64,000 nucleotides of DNA. Origin: Virgibacillus_F flavescens (GTDB lineage: Bacteria; Bacillota; Bacilli; Bacillales; Amphibacillaceae). Positions within the stretch are counted from its first letter, which is position 1. Each line of letters starts with the position of its first letter. A program made the translations under genes and the position numbers. The notes beneath the pieces are model-generated. The model saw only the letters and a program-made list of their open reading frames with translations, had not been told where the DNA came from and made no database searches. This document shows, piece by piece, positions 56,369-64,000 of the stretch. The DNA is taken from the NCBI RefSeq assembly GCF_050574275.1, contig NZ_CP192260.1, positions 620,001 through 684,000 on the forward strand. Direction: 5' to 3'.

Positions 56369-57019
56369 TTACAAGGTTATCTCTCGTGATTCTATCAATT
56401 GTTCGAATTTTCGTTTTACCCGTTGAAGCGCGTTGTCTATCGATTTCACGTGCCTTTTTAATTCTACAGATATTTCCTGATAGGATCTGCCATCCAAATA
56501 TAGATTCAAGGACTTTTTTTCTAACTCGCTTAATAATTCCGACAATTTACTTTCCATATCGCTGTATTTTTCCCGACTTATGAGTAGTTCCTGTGGATCG
56601 ATGGATCGTGACCCTGCGATAATATCCAGTAAAGTTCGATCTGATTCTTCATCGTACACCGGTTTATCCAGAGAAACATAGGAATTTAATGGTATGTGCT
56701 TTTGCCTAGTAGAAGTTTTTACTGCAGTAATAATTTGTCTTGTGATACACAATTCAGCAAAGGCTTTAAATGAAGAAAGCTTGTCCGAATCAAAATCACG
56801 TATTGCTTTAAAAAGACCAATCATACCTTCTTGTACAATATCTTCTTTATCAGCGCCAATTAAAAAATAGGTACGTGCTTTAGCTCGCACAAAGTTTCTA
56901 TATTTGTGAATTAAATAATCAAGCGCACGGCTATTGTCCTGATGAATCATTGTTATGATCGCATCATCATCCAGCAAACTGAAGTCATCAATTTCTATCT
57001 CTAGTTGCTTGACATTCAC
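56369..57019 (-). CDS. sigH: RNA polymerase sigma-H factor
   Basis: 216 aa from GTG at 57019 (VNVKQLEIEIDD); upstream codons run through a G-rich ribosome site. Region 2 (ALDYLIHKYRNFVRAKARTY, GADKEDIVQEGMIGLFKAIR) and region 4 (DGRSYQEISVELKRHVKSID) are complete. Drives early sporulation and transition-state genes; fits the sporulation genes elsewhere in the window. Confidence 0.97.
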   Translation of the reverse strand: MNVKQLEIEIDDFSLLDDDAIITMIHQDNSRALDYLIHKYRNFVRAKARTYFLIGADKEDIVQEGMIGLFKAIRDFDSDKLSSFKAFAELCITRQIITAVKTSTRQKHIPLNSYVSLDKPVYDEESDRTLLDIIAGSRSIDPQELLISREKYSDMESKLSELLSELEKKSLNLYLDGRSYQEISVELKRHVKSIDNALQRVKRKFEQLIESREITL

Positions 57020-57063
57020 AAAAAAAGCCCCCCCCACACAAACACTGTCAATATATAGAAGTT

Positions 57064-57093
57064 ATTATACAGGAATTGTTTTGATACCGTCAA
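57064..57093 (-). promoter_or_regulatory. sigma-A promoter of sigH
   Basis: Minus strand TTGACG (57088-57093), 18-base spacer, perfect TATAAT (57064-57069), about 45 bases before the sigH start. Confidence 0.75.
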
Positions 57094-57138
57094 TATGGAA
57101 AAACGATTACAAAGCGTGATTTGTCGGCTTTTTATGTG

Positions 57139-57648
57139 TTATTCATTGCCACGGCGCCACTTTTCGAACTTTTCTAAAATATCATTTGTTAATGTAATTT
57201 TTGTAGGTTTTTTTGTTTTTTTATGTTGTTTGATACTTTCTTGAATATCCACTTCCATGTCAATCAGTTCAATATATAATTCTCTCGCTGACTTCCTAAG
57301 TGCACCTCGACCAAAGATAATACGTTGCTCCGCGTAATCGGAGGTAGCAACGTATACCTGGTTGACGACGTTTTTTAAGCTGGTAACAAGCTTTTCAATA
57401 CGCTCATCAGCGGTCTCGTTTTCCTTCGTGTAGATAATTTCGACTCTATATTCCTTTAACTTATTAGCGGTACCTGATACGTAAAAAGCATCAAAAACGA
57501 TTATTACCCGGTAACCAGTAAACGCTTTGTATTCTGCCATTTTTTCAATCAAACGGTTTCTGGCTTGCTCCAGATCAATATCCTTTAACCGTTTTAATTC
57601 ATCCCAGTCGCCTATGATGTTGTACCCGTCCACTACTAGTACGTCCAT
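57139..57648 (-). CDS. rae1: NYN-domain ribosome-associated endoribonuclease Rae1 (YacP)
   Basis: 169 aa. PIN/NYN nuclease fold with acidic residues in VVDGYNIIGDW, VIIVFDAFYV and VATSDYAEQ. B. subtilis Rae1 cleaves mRNA in the ribosomal A site. ATG at 57648 is preferred over GTG at 57651. It starts 3 bases after the rlmB stop. Confidence 0.92.
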   Translation of the reverse strand: MDVLVVDGYNIIGDWDELKRLKDIDLEQARNRLIEKMAEYKAFTGYRVIIVFDAFYVSGTANKLKEYRVEIIYTKENETADERIEKLVTSLKNVVNQVYVATSDYAEQRIIFGRGALRKSARELYIELIDMEVDIQESIKQHKKTKKPTKITLTNDILEKFEKWRRGNE

Positions 57649-57651
57649 CAC

Positions 57652-58395
57652 TTATTCCCCTAACGGAGACCTTTTGCGGAATACTTCATAAAGTAATAAA
57701 CTACAGGCCACAGAAGCGTTTAAAGAGGATACTTTACCTTTTAACGGTAAACTCACAGTCCAGTCACATTTTTCTTGAACCAAACGACTCATGCCTTTGC
57801 CTTCATTACCAATTACCAATGCAAGTGGCATTGTACCATCCAATTGACGGTAATCTTCTGTTCCATCTGCGGCAGTACCGACTACCCATACATTTCGTGA
57901 TTTTAATTCTTCGATTGTAGACGATATATTAGTTACCCGTGCAACCGGGATATGCTCGATTGCCCCAGCTGATGTCTTTGCTACTGTAGCAGTAAGACCA
58001 ACTGATCTTCGTTTTGGAATAATAACACCATGTACACCTGTAGCATCTGATGTTCGGAGAATAGATCCCAAATTATGCGGGTCCTCAAGCTCGTCCAATA
58101 TTACAAAAAATGGAGCTTCATCTTTAGCTGCTGCAGCTGCAAACAAATCATCTATGTCAGCATATTGATAGGACGCCACATACGCCAGTATGCCCTGGTG
58201 ATTACCATCGACCAGCTGATCCAATTTACTCTTAGGCACCTTTTGTACAATCGTGTTAGCTTCTTTGGCCAGCTGATTTACTTTTTTACTTGCGTTTATG
58301 TTTAATTGTTCAGAAATCAATACCTTATTTACTGAATGACCTGACCTTAACGCTTCAAATACTGGATTTTTTCCAACTATAATTTCCTGATCCAC
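57652..58395 (-). CDS. rlmB: 23S rRNA 2'-O-ribose methyltransferase RlmB (SpoU family)
   Basis: 247 aa. N-terminal L30e-like substrate-binding domain and a C-terminal SPOUT domain with DPHNLGSILRTSDATGVHG, VIGNEGKGMSRLV and SLPLKGKVSSLNAS. Expected to methylate G2251 of 23S. The start is GTG at 58395, 8 bases after GGAG; a GTG at 58404 overlaps that site. Confidence 0.94.
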   Translation of the reverse strand: MDQEIIVGKNPVFEALRSGHSVNKVLISEQLNINASKKVNQLAKEANTIVQKVPKSKLDQLVDGNHQGILAYVASYQYADIDDLFAAAAAKDEAPFFVILDELEDPHNLGSILRTSDATGVHGVIIPKRRSVGLTATVAKTSAGAIEHIPVARVTNISSTIEELKSRNVWVVGTAADGTEDYRQLDGTMPLALVIGNEGKGMSRLVQEKCDWTVSLPLKGKVSSLNASVACSLLLYEVFRKRSPLGE

Positions 58396-58396
58396 A

Positions 58397-58795
58397 TCAG
58401 TCACTCCTTTCGTCGATGAATTGAATTGCTTTCGTTACTAATTCGTCTAATCGTTCTTCGTTTTTTTGCAGATAATGATAGCCAATTAATGCTTCAAAAG
58501 CAGTACTGTACCGATACGTTATAACATTTGTGTTTTTGGGAATGGAGCCGGATTTAGCATTTCTTCCTCGTGCCACAATCCGCTCCTCCTCCTCTGACAG
58601 TAATTCGTCTTCCAGCCAGCTCAGGATAATCTTGGCTTGACCTTTTGCCGAAACAAATGCAATTGCTTTTTTATGAAGGCTGTTTGGCTTAACCTGTCCG
58701 GAACGAATTAAATGTTCACGAACGCTCGTCTCATAAACAGCATCGCCCATGTACGCTAATGCAAGACTCTTTGTTTGTTTAACATCTAATTTCAT
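58397..58795 (-). CDS. mrnC: mini-ribonuclease III
   Basis: 132 aa, an RNase III catalytic domain without a double-stranded-RNA-binding domain. Catalytic signature LAYMGDAVYE (Asp18) and the second acidic site in TAFEALIGYHYL are intact. Matures 23S rRNA ends in Bacillus. Follows cysS by 5 bases. Confidence 0.95.
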   Translation of the reverse strand: MKLDVKQTKSLALAYMGDAVYETSVREHLIRSGQVKPNSLHKKAIAFVSAKGQAKIILSWLEDELLSEEEERIVARGRNAKSGSIPKNTNVITYRYSTAFEALIGYHYLQKNEERLDELVTKAIQFIDERSD

Positions 58796-58800
58796 TCAAG

Positions 58801-60201
58801 CTAGCCTCTTTTCCACCTTGTACCTTGAGGTGTATCCTCTAATAAGATATTCTTCTCCTTTAATGTATCGCGAATTTCATCTGCCCGTTTAAAGTCACGG
58901 TTTTTACGCGCATCGATCCGTTCCTGAATTAACGCGTCCACTTCTTCATCAAGCAGTACTTCTTTCTCTTTAATTTCAATCCCAAGTACGGCCAAAATGT
59001 TTGAGATACTGTTTTGAAATGCCTCAATAACCTGTGAAGATGTATGTTTTGACTTCAAATAAAGATTTGCTTCTTTTGTTAAGTCAAACAGGACAGAAAT
59101 AGCATTTGCTGTATTGAAATCGTCGTTCATCGCTTCTTCAAAACGTTGATCAAGCTCCTCAATTTTATCATGCCATTCTTGTTTATTCTGATCAAAATCG
59201 GTACTTGAAGTTTTTCGGTGTTCTAAATTATCATAAGCATTTTTAATTCGCTCATAACTGTTCTTTGCACCTTCAAGCAGCTCTTCACTAAAGTTTATCG
59301 GGTTACGATAATGAACACTCAACATGAAAAAACGAATGATTTTCGGGTCATGTTTTTCAATTAAATCCCTTGTTAAGACAAAGTTTCCAAGCGATTTAGA
59401 CATTTTTTCGTTATCAATATTAATGTAACCATTATGCATCCAGTATCTGGCAAATGACTTTCCATTCATTGCCTCAGACTGAGCAATTTCATTTTCATGA
59501 TGCGGGAACGCCAAATCCTGTCCTCCAGCATGAATGTCAATTGTTTCACCAAGATATTTTTTAGCCATGGCCGAGCACTCAATATGCCATCCTGGTCGTC
59601 CTTGACCCCATGGTGAATCCCAAGCAATTTCGTCACCCTTAGCTTTTTTCCATAGTGCAAAATCGAGAGGATCCTCTTTTTTCTCACCAATTTGAATCCG
59701 CGCTCCAGAACGAAGCTCATCGATTGATTGGTGGGAAAGTTTGCCATATCCATCAAATGACCGTGGTTTAAAATAAACATCTCCGTCAACTTCATAGGCA
59801 AAACCTTTTTCAATTAATGTTTTCACAAACGTAATGATATCATCCATCGTTTCCGTTACACGTGGATTGTACGTTGCTTCTTTCACGCCAAGTGCTGCAA
59901 TATCTTCTTGATACGCGTCAATAAACCGATTTGTCAGGTCAGGAATTTCTTCACCCAATTCGTTTGCCACCTTGATGATCTTATCATCCACATCCGTAAA
60001 ATTGAGCACATAATCTACGTCAAAACCTTTGTATTCCAGATATCTTCTTACAGAATCAAACACAATCGCTGGTCGTGCATTCCCAATATGAATATAGTTA
60101 TAAACCGTCGGCCCACATACGTACATGCTGACTTTTCTTTCTTCAAGCGGGGTAAAGACCTCTTTTTCTCGTGTTATTGTATTATAAATTTTCACTGTCA
60201 T
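58801..60201 (-). CDS. cysS: cysteinyl-tRNA synthetase
   Basis: 466 aa. Class I motifs HIGN (YIHIGNARP) and KMSKS (EKMSKSLGNF) and zinc ligands around CGPTVYN and ECSAMAKKYLG with HHENEIAQ. Its ATG lies inside the cysE end (20-base overlap), so expression is coupled under the cysteine T-box. Confidence 0.98.
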   Translation of the reverse strand: MTVKIYNTITREKEVFTPLEERKVSMYVCGPTVYNYIHIGNARPAIVFDSVRRYLEYKGFDVDYVLNFTDVDDKIIKVANELGEEIPDLTNRFIDAYQEDIAALGVKEATYNPRVTETMDDIITFVKTLIEKGFAYEVDGDVYFKPRSFDGYGKLSHQSIDELRSGARIQIGEKKEDPLDFALWKKAKGDEIAWDSPWGQGRPGWHIECSAMAKKYLGETIDIHAGGQDLAFPHHENEIAQSEAMNGKSFARYWMHNGYINIDNEKMSKSLGNFVLTRDLIEKHDPKIIRFFMLSVHYRNPINFSEELLEGAKNSYERIKNAYDNLEHRKTSSTDFDQNKQEWHDKIEELDQRFEEAMNDDFNTANAISVLFDLTKEANLYLKSKHTSSQVIEAFQNSISNILAVLGIEIKEKEVLLDEEVDALIQERIDARKNRDFKRADEIRDTLKEKNILLEDTPQGTRWKRG

Positions 60202-60847
60202 TTTTAGAATCTCTCCCTTTCAGTCGTGCAATCTCATCCGTTAGCAGTTGAATTTCTGTTTCCATTTGGCTGCAGCGATCGTCAACCGGATCAGGTAACT
60301 TGTGGTGATCTAAATCTCGCCGGATCTTTTGCCCATCCTGGATAACTACACGTCCAGGGATCCCCACAACAGTAGAGTTGTCAGGCACATCATGCAGCAC
60401 AACAGAGCCACTGCCAACCTTAGAATTTTCACCAATTATAATAGAACCCAACACCTTTGCACCTGTGGCAATTAGCGCGTTATTCTTAATTGTTGGATGG
60501 CGTTTACCTCTCTCTTTCCCTGTTCCTCCAAGCGTAACGCCTTGAAAAATGGTGACATCATTTCCTATCTCACATGTTTCTCCGATAACTACACCCATGC
60601 CATGATCTATAAAAAACCTTTCGCCAATCTTTGCGCCAGGATGAATTTCAATTCCTGTAAAGAAGCGATTAATTTGAGAAATAACACGTGCCAAGAAGAA
60701 CAATTTCCGTTTATATAAAGTATGTGCAATTCGATGGGACCATATCGCGTGCAATCCGGAATACGTTAAAAATATTTCAAAATAAGTTCGAGCTGCCGGG
60801 TCCTGTTCAAAGACAACATCCATATCTGCCTTCATACGTTTAAACAT
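60182..60847 (-). CDS. cysE: serine O-acetyltransferase
   Basis: 221 aa from ATG at 60847 (MFKRMKADMDVVFEQD); upstream codons to 60880 contain the ribosome site. Left-handed beta-helix hexapeptide repeats (EIHPGAKIG, FIDHGMGVVIGE, GNDVTIFQGVTLGGTG) with catalytic His in DHGMG. Makes O-acetylserine, the precursor of cysteine. Confidence 0.96.
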   Translation of the reverse strand: MFKRMKADMDVVFEQDPAARTYFEIFLTYSGLHAIWSHRIAHTLYKRKLFFLARVISQINRFFTGIEIHPGAKIGERFFIDHGMGVVIGETCEIGNDVTIFQGVTLGGTGKERGKRHPTIKNNALIATGAKVLGSIIIGENSKVGSGSVVLHDVPDNSTVVGIPGRVVIQDGQKIRRDLDHHKLPDPVDDRCSQMETEIQLLTDEIARLKGRDSKNDSENL

Positions 60848-60912
60848 TCTAACAATACCTCCCCTGTATAGAAAAAGCACTACACTCCATTTTTACTATT
60901 TATTTGGGTGAA

Positions 60913-61163
60913 AAAATAAAAAACGCCTCTGTGTATGTTACTACACAGAGACGCTTGCAAGCGCGGTTCCACTCTGTTTGGAGTTACTGCAACTCCCAAC
61001 TTCTGCTCTGATAACGGAGGAGTTCCGCTGTTATATACTGATTTCCATAACAGACTCTGAAGGTGCATTTCAAAAACATCGCTTAGAATCACTTTCAGCC
61101 GGTGGGGATTCTCTCTAGATAAGCGAATTGTTTTTTACTTCTCCTTCTCAACGTTCGATATTA
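60913..61163 (-). promoter_or_regulatory. T-box riboswitch (cysteine) controlling cysE-cysS
   Basis: Leader with the T-box sequence AGAGTGGAACCGCG, whose bulge TGGA pairs with the 3' end of tRNA-Cys (its discriminator is U), then a strong terminator GCCTCTGTGTA / TACACAGAG (about 60924-60953) with a T run. The putative specifier TGC (61065-61067) followed by A encodes cysteine. Uncharged tRNA-Cys would allow read-through. Confidence 0.9.
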
Positions 61164-61170
61164 TACTATT

Positions 61171-61199
61171 ACTATATTACATTTTCATTGGAATGTGAA
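61171..61199 (-). promoter_or_regulatory. promoter of the cysE T-box transcript
   Basis: Minus strand TTCACA (61194-61199), 17-base spacer, TATAGT (61171-61176). An overlapping TATAAT lies closer to the leader. Confidence 0.6.
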
Positions 61200-61202
61200 C
61201 AA

Positions 61203-62672
61203 TTACGCTTTTAAATCCTTTAAAAGAATATCCAGACGTTTAATAATAACGTCTTTACCTAATAATTGAATCGCCATAGGCAGCTCTGGGCCGTGCGTTT
61301 GACCAGTAGTTGCTACGCGAATTGGCATAAATAAGTTCTTTCCTTTTTGTTTCGTTTCTTTCTGTGTCTCTTTAATAGCTGCTTTAATTGTATCTTTATT
61401 GAATTCTTGCAGATGAATAAGTTTATCTGCATATACCTGCAGTACTTCCGGGACTTGCTCTCCCTTTAGAACCTCGGTTGCATCTTCATCGTATTCAACC
61501 GTTTCATTGAAAAACATGTCGGTTAATTCCACAATTTCTGCGGCATACCGAAGCTGTTCTTCGTAAAGCGAAATTACATCTTCAGCCCATGACCTGGTCT
61601 CAGCGTCCATGTCCTCAGATAAACGGCCAGATTCAATTAAATGCGGCATTGTTAATTCAACAACCGTGCTGTGATCTAATGTTTTAATATATAAATTATT
61701 CATCCACTTGAGCTTTTGCGGATCGAATATAGCTGCAGATGTAGATAAACGCTCCGGATCAAATATTTCAATCAGTTTTTCTTTACTGAAGATCTCTTCT
61801 TCTCCAACCGGTGACCAGCCCAGCAAGGTAATAAAATTGAACATTGCTTCAGGCAGATAGCCCAAATTATGGTATTGCTCAATAAATTGCAGTACATGCT
61901 GATCACGTTTACTCAATTTTTTACGCTCTTCATTTAAAATCAGTGTCATATGGCCAAAGGTTGGTGCCTCCCAGCCAAATGCATCATAAATCATCATCTG
62001 TTTTGGCGTGTTAGAGATATGCTCTTCGCCGCGAAGGATGTGCGTGATACGCATTAAATGATCATCTATTGCCACCGCAAAGTTGTACGTTGGAATACCA
62101 TTCTTTTTGACAATGACCCAATCACCAAAATCGCTTGACTCAAATGATATATCGCCACGGACAATGTCGTTGAACTTGTACGTTCGGTTTGCAGGAACGC
62201 GCATACGAATACTAGGTTTGCGTCCTTCCTGTTCGAATGCTACTATCTCCGCTTCAGATAAGTCGCAATGTGCTCCCGAATATTTTGGAACCTGTCCATT
62301 CGCTTTTTGTTCTTCTCGCTCAGCGTCCAGTTCCTCTTCAGTCATGTAACATTTATAAGCAAGCCCTTGTTCCAAGAGCTCATTTACGTACTTCGTATAT
62401 AGATCCAACCGCTCCATTTGACGGTAAGGACCATAATCACCACCAATATCGGCGCCTTCATCCCATTCAATTCCTAACCATTTTAAGAATTCAAGCTGGC
62501 TTTCCTCTCCTCCAGCAACATTTCTTTTATCATCTGTATCTTCTGTTCGAATTATAAATTTGCCATTAAAATGCTTGGCATATAAGTAGTTAAATAAAGC
62601 TGTACGCGCATTTCCAATATGTAAGTGACCCGTTGGACTTGGCGCGTATCGTACGCGAACGTCGTTATTCAT
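61203..62672 (-). CDS. gltX: glutamyl-tRNA synthetase
   Basis: 489 aa. Class I motifs HIGN (PTGHLHIGNARTALFNY) and KLSKR (EERKKLSKRDQH) are intact. In Bacillus this enzyme also charges tRNA-Gln, with later amidation. Upstream neighbour in B. subtilis is ispF; here it is a repeat-filled gap. Confidence 0.98.
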   Translation of the reverse strand: MNNDVRVRYAPSPTGHLHIGNARTALFNYLYAKHFNGKFIIRTEDTDDKRNVAGGEESQLEFLKWLGIEWDEGADIGGDYGPYRQMERLDLYTKYVNELLEQGLAYKCYMTEEELDAEREEQKANGQVPKYSGAHCDLSEAEIVAFEQEGRKPSIRMRVPANRTYKFNDIVRGDISFESSDFGDWVIVKKNGIPTYNFAVAIDDHLMRITHILRGEEHISNTPKQMMIYDAFGWEAPTFGHMTLILNEERKKLSKRDQHVLQFIEQYHNLGYLPEAMFNFITLLGWSPVGEEEIFSKEKLIEIFDPERLSTSAAIFDPQKLKWMNNLYIKTLDHSTVVELTMPHLIESGRLSEDMDAETRSWAEDVISLYEEQLRYAAEIVELTDMFFNETVEYDEDATEVLKGEQVPEVLQVYADKLIHLQEFNKDTIKAAIKETQKETKQKGKNLFMPIRVATTGQTHGPELPMAIQLLGKDVIIKRLDILLKDLKA

Positions 62673-62723
62673 AATGGTACCCCTTCCATTGCTAAGTTTT
62701 TATAAAGATTCCTTGTAACTGCT

Positions 62724-62753
62724 AGTATAAATTAATTTACTCAGCATTCGCAA
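62724..62753 (-). promoter_or_regulatory. promoter of gltX
   Basis: Minus strand TTGCGA (62748-62753), 18-base spacer, TATACT (62724-62729), about 52 bases before gltX. Confidence 0.6.
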
Positions 62754-62808
62754 AGCAAAAAAGTTGGTGCTACCTAACTTTAGCTTTCTTATTAAATTCT
62801 CGTTCTAA

Positions 62809-62950
62809 AGCTGCCGTCCAGGATCGCTGCGGGCGGATGCTTTCCGCGGGCACGGCTTCAGTCTCCTCGAGAAACCCACTCTGCGGGGCCTTCAGACTCG
62901 TGCTGTTCCCGCAGGAGTCACCGCCCTCCGCTCACCAGGACTGGTAAAGC
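62809..62950. repeat. long palindromic repeat, type A, copy 2
   Basis: About 142 bp; core CTTTCCGCGGGCACGGCTTC and GACTCGTGCTGTTCCCGCAG identical to copy 1, with outer arms GGGCGG / CCGCCC and GTCC / GGAC. Directly followed by a type B element. Confidence 0.8.
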
Positions 62951-62953
62951 TAT

Positions 62954-63173
62954 TTAGAAAAAAATGGTGGATAATAAAATTGTCTATTTTCACCCTTACT
63001 TAGCATCTTCGAATATACGAAGACTCCTGCGGGAACAGCGCGAGCTGAAGATCCCGCAGGAAAGCGGTCTTTGCTTATCCGAGGAAGCTGAAGCCGTGCC
63101 CGCGAAAAGCGAAGTATATTCGAAGATGCGATCGTAGATCCACATATTTCGTACCACATGTAACTTTTTCAGT
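62954..63173. repeat. MITE-like repeat, type B, copy 3
   Basis: 220 bp; right end ACATGTAACTTTTTCAGT, left end degenerate (TTTAGAAAAAAATGG). The interior folds on itself: ATCTTCGAATATACGAAGAC near the left pairs with GTATATTCGAAGATGCGAT near the right, and GGAACAGCGCGAGCTGAAG with CTGAAGCCGTGCCCG-type arms. Elements A and B fill the 762-base gltX-yacL gap where ispD and ispF would be; no gene remnant is seen. Confidence 0.8.
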
Positions 63174-63376
63174 GGCCAAGAAAGCGAAGAGCATCGAACA
63201 TGATTTTTAGTTAAGTCGCATTTTACATCAATTATGACAAAGTAACTGGTAACATGTTTTAGGAATAGACATTATTTATAAAACAGTGCTACAAAAACTA
63301 TAGTTTATCGCAAAAAATATCTATCTGCGAAAGTTGAGTTAATTTATTTACAAAATCTGTAAGAAAACAACCTAAT

Positions 63377-63411
63377 ACAAAAAGCGATAACAAGTTGTTA
63401 TCACTTTTTGT
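63377..63411 (-). terminator. terminator after the YacL-like gene
   Basis: A 17-bp hairpin ACAAAAAGTGATAACAA / TTGTTATCGCTTTTTGT (one wobble) 24 bases past the stop. Confidence 0.75.
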
Positions 63412-63434
63412 TTCCTTTTTAAGTTATACCCTTT

Positions 63435-64000
63435 TTACTGTGCTTTTTCAAGTAATTTTGGTTTAGCAAAGATCATTCTTCCTGCAGAAGTTTGAAGAAC
63501 ACTAGTAATTAATACTTCGATTGTCTTTCCAATATAATTACGTCCTTCTTCTACAACAATCATTGTTCCATCATCAAGATATGCGATTCCCTGATTCTGT
63601 TCTTTACCATCTTTAATCACTTGTACCATTAATTCTTCACCTGGTAAGACAACTGGCTTTACAGCGTTTGCCAAGTCATTTATGTTCAGAACATGAACAC
63701 CCTGGAAGTCACATACTTTGTTTAAATTAAAATCATTTGTCACAACGATACCGTCAATTACTTTAGCTAGCTTAATCAGCTTACTGTCAACTTCTTGTAT
63801 CTCTTCAAAATCACCTTCATAGATTTCAACATTTACTGGTATTTCTTTTTGAATACGATTTAAAATATCCAGACCACGTCGACCTCTATTCCGCTTGAGC
63901 ACATCGGATGAATCAGCAATATGCTGCAGTTCACCTAATACAAACTGCGGGATTACGATCGTTCCTTCTAAAAAGCTGGTCTGACAAATATCTGCTATGC
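63435..64000 (-). CDS. yacL: PIN/TRAM-domain membrane-associated protein YacL, C-terminal part
   Basis: The last 187 codons are in the window; the 5' part lies beyond the end. The frame continues past an internal GTG at 63902 to the window edge. PIN nuclease domain (VIPQFVLGELQHIAD, KRNRGRRGLDIL, VVTNDFNLNKV) followed by a TRAM domain (VMVQVIKDGKE... GRNYIGKTIEVLITSVLQT). In B. subtilis yacL precedes ispD-ispF-gltX. The function of the family is not firmly established. Confidence 0.92.
   Translation of the reverse strand, partial: IADICQTSFLEGTIVIPQFVLGELQHIADSSDVLKRNRGRRGLDILNRIQKEIPVNVEIYEGDFEEIQEVDSKLIKLAKVIDGIVVTNDFNLNKVCDFQGVHVLNINDLANAVKPVVLPGEELMVQVIKDGKEQNQGIAYLDDGTMIVVEEGRNYIGKTIEVLITSVLQTSAGRMIFAKPKLLEKAQ

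Overview
The window is a stretch of low-to-medium GC Firmicute chromosome. Gene order is that of the Bacillus origin-proximal region, read in reverse because nearly every gene lies on the minus strand. The sporulation and germination genes pdaB, kbaA, gerD and cwlD, the conserved rrn/ribosomal-protein synteny, and mvaA with mvaK1 fit an endospore-forming Bacillaceae near Oceanobacillus, Virgibacillus or Lentibacillus. The genus is inference; no database search was possible.

Layout in window coordinates. 0-1.4 kb: start of mevalonate kinase and a class II HMG-CoA reductase (mevalonate pathway). 1.6-2.25 kb: six-tRNA cluster with its own promoter, then a 55-aa membrane protein. 2.7-8.35 kb: a complete rrn operon (16S, tRNA-Ile, tRNA-Ala, 23S, 5S, tRNA-Asn, tRNA-Thr) with tandem promoters. 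8.4-13.3 kb: the pdaB/kbaA/gerD/salA/cwlD block, with recognisable sigma-G (gerD) and sigma-E (cwlD) promoters. 13.4-18.4 kb: an accessory, AT-rich block with three DUF948 proteins, a YIP1-family protein plus membrane-fusion-protein pair, and a two-gene unit for a secreted protein and a membrane-anchored protein, neither of known function. 18.6-22.9 kb: rpsI, rplM, truA, ecfT, ecfA2, ecfA1. 23.2-37.8 kb: the alpha, spc and S10 ribosomal-protein clusters with rpoA, infA, adk and secY. 38.4-43.4 kb: str cluster (tuf, fusA, rpsG, rpsL, rplGB). 43.4-54.5 kb: rpoC, rpoB, an RsmC-like methyltransferase, rplL, rplJ, rplA, rplK. 55.1-58.8 kb: nusG, secE, rpmG, sigH, rae1, rlmB, mrnC. 58.8-62.7 kb: cysS and cysE under a cysteine T-box, and gltX. 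63.4 kb to the end: C-terminal part of a YacL-like PIN/TRAM protein.

How it works together: most of the window is the transcription/translation core (rRNA, tRNAs, 31 ribosomal proteins, RNA polymerase subunits, translation factors, Sec translocon, rRNA processing and modification). Several leaders imply feedback control: an L10 leader with attenuator, L1-site-like boxes before both rplK and rplA, an L13 leader, a cys T-box, and an unusual terminator-like hairpin before nusG.

Most interesting points: ispD and ispF, normally between yacL and gltX, are missing, and the gap holds repetitive elements, which fits a mevalonate-pathway organism; map is missing between adk and infA; a 219-234 bp MITE-like element occurs three times, twice paired with a long palindromic repeat; a long hairpin repeat interrupts the str operon between rpsL and rpsG; and the 13.4-18.4 kb accessory block may encode an undescribed envelope or secretion system.
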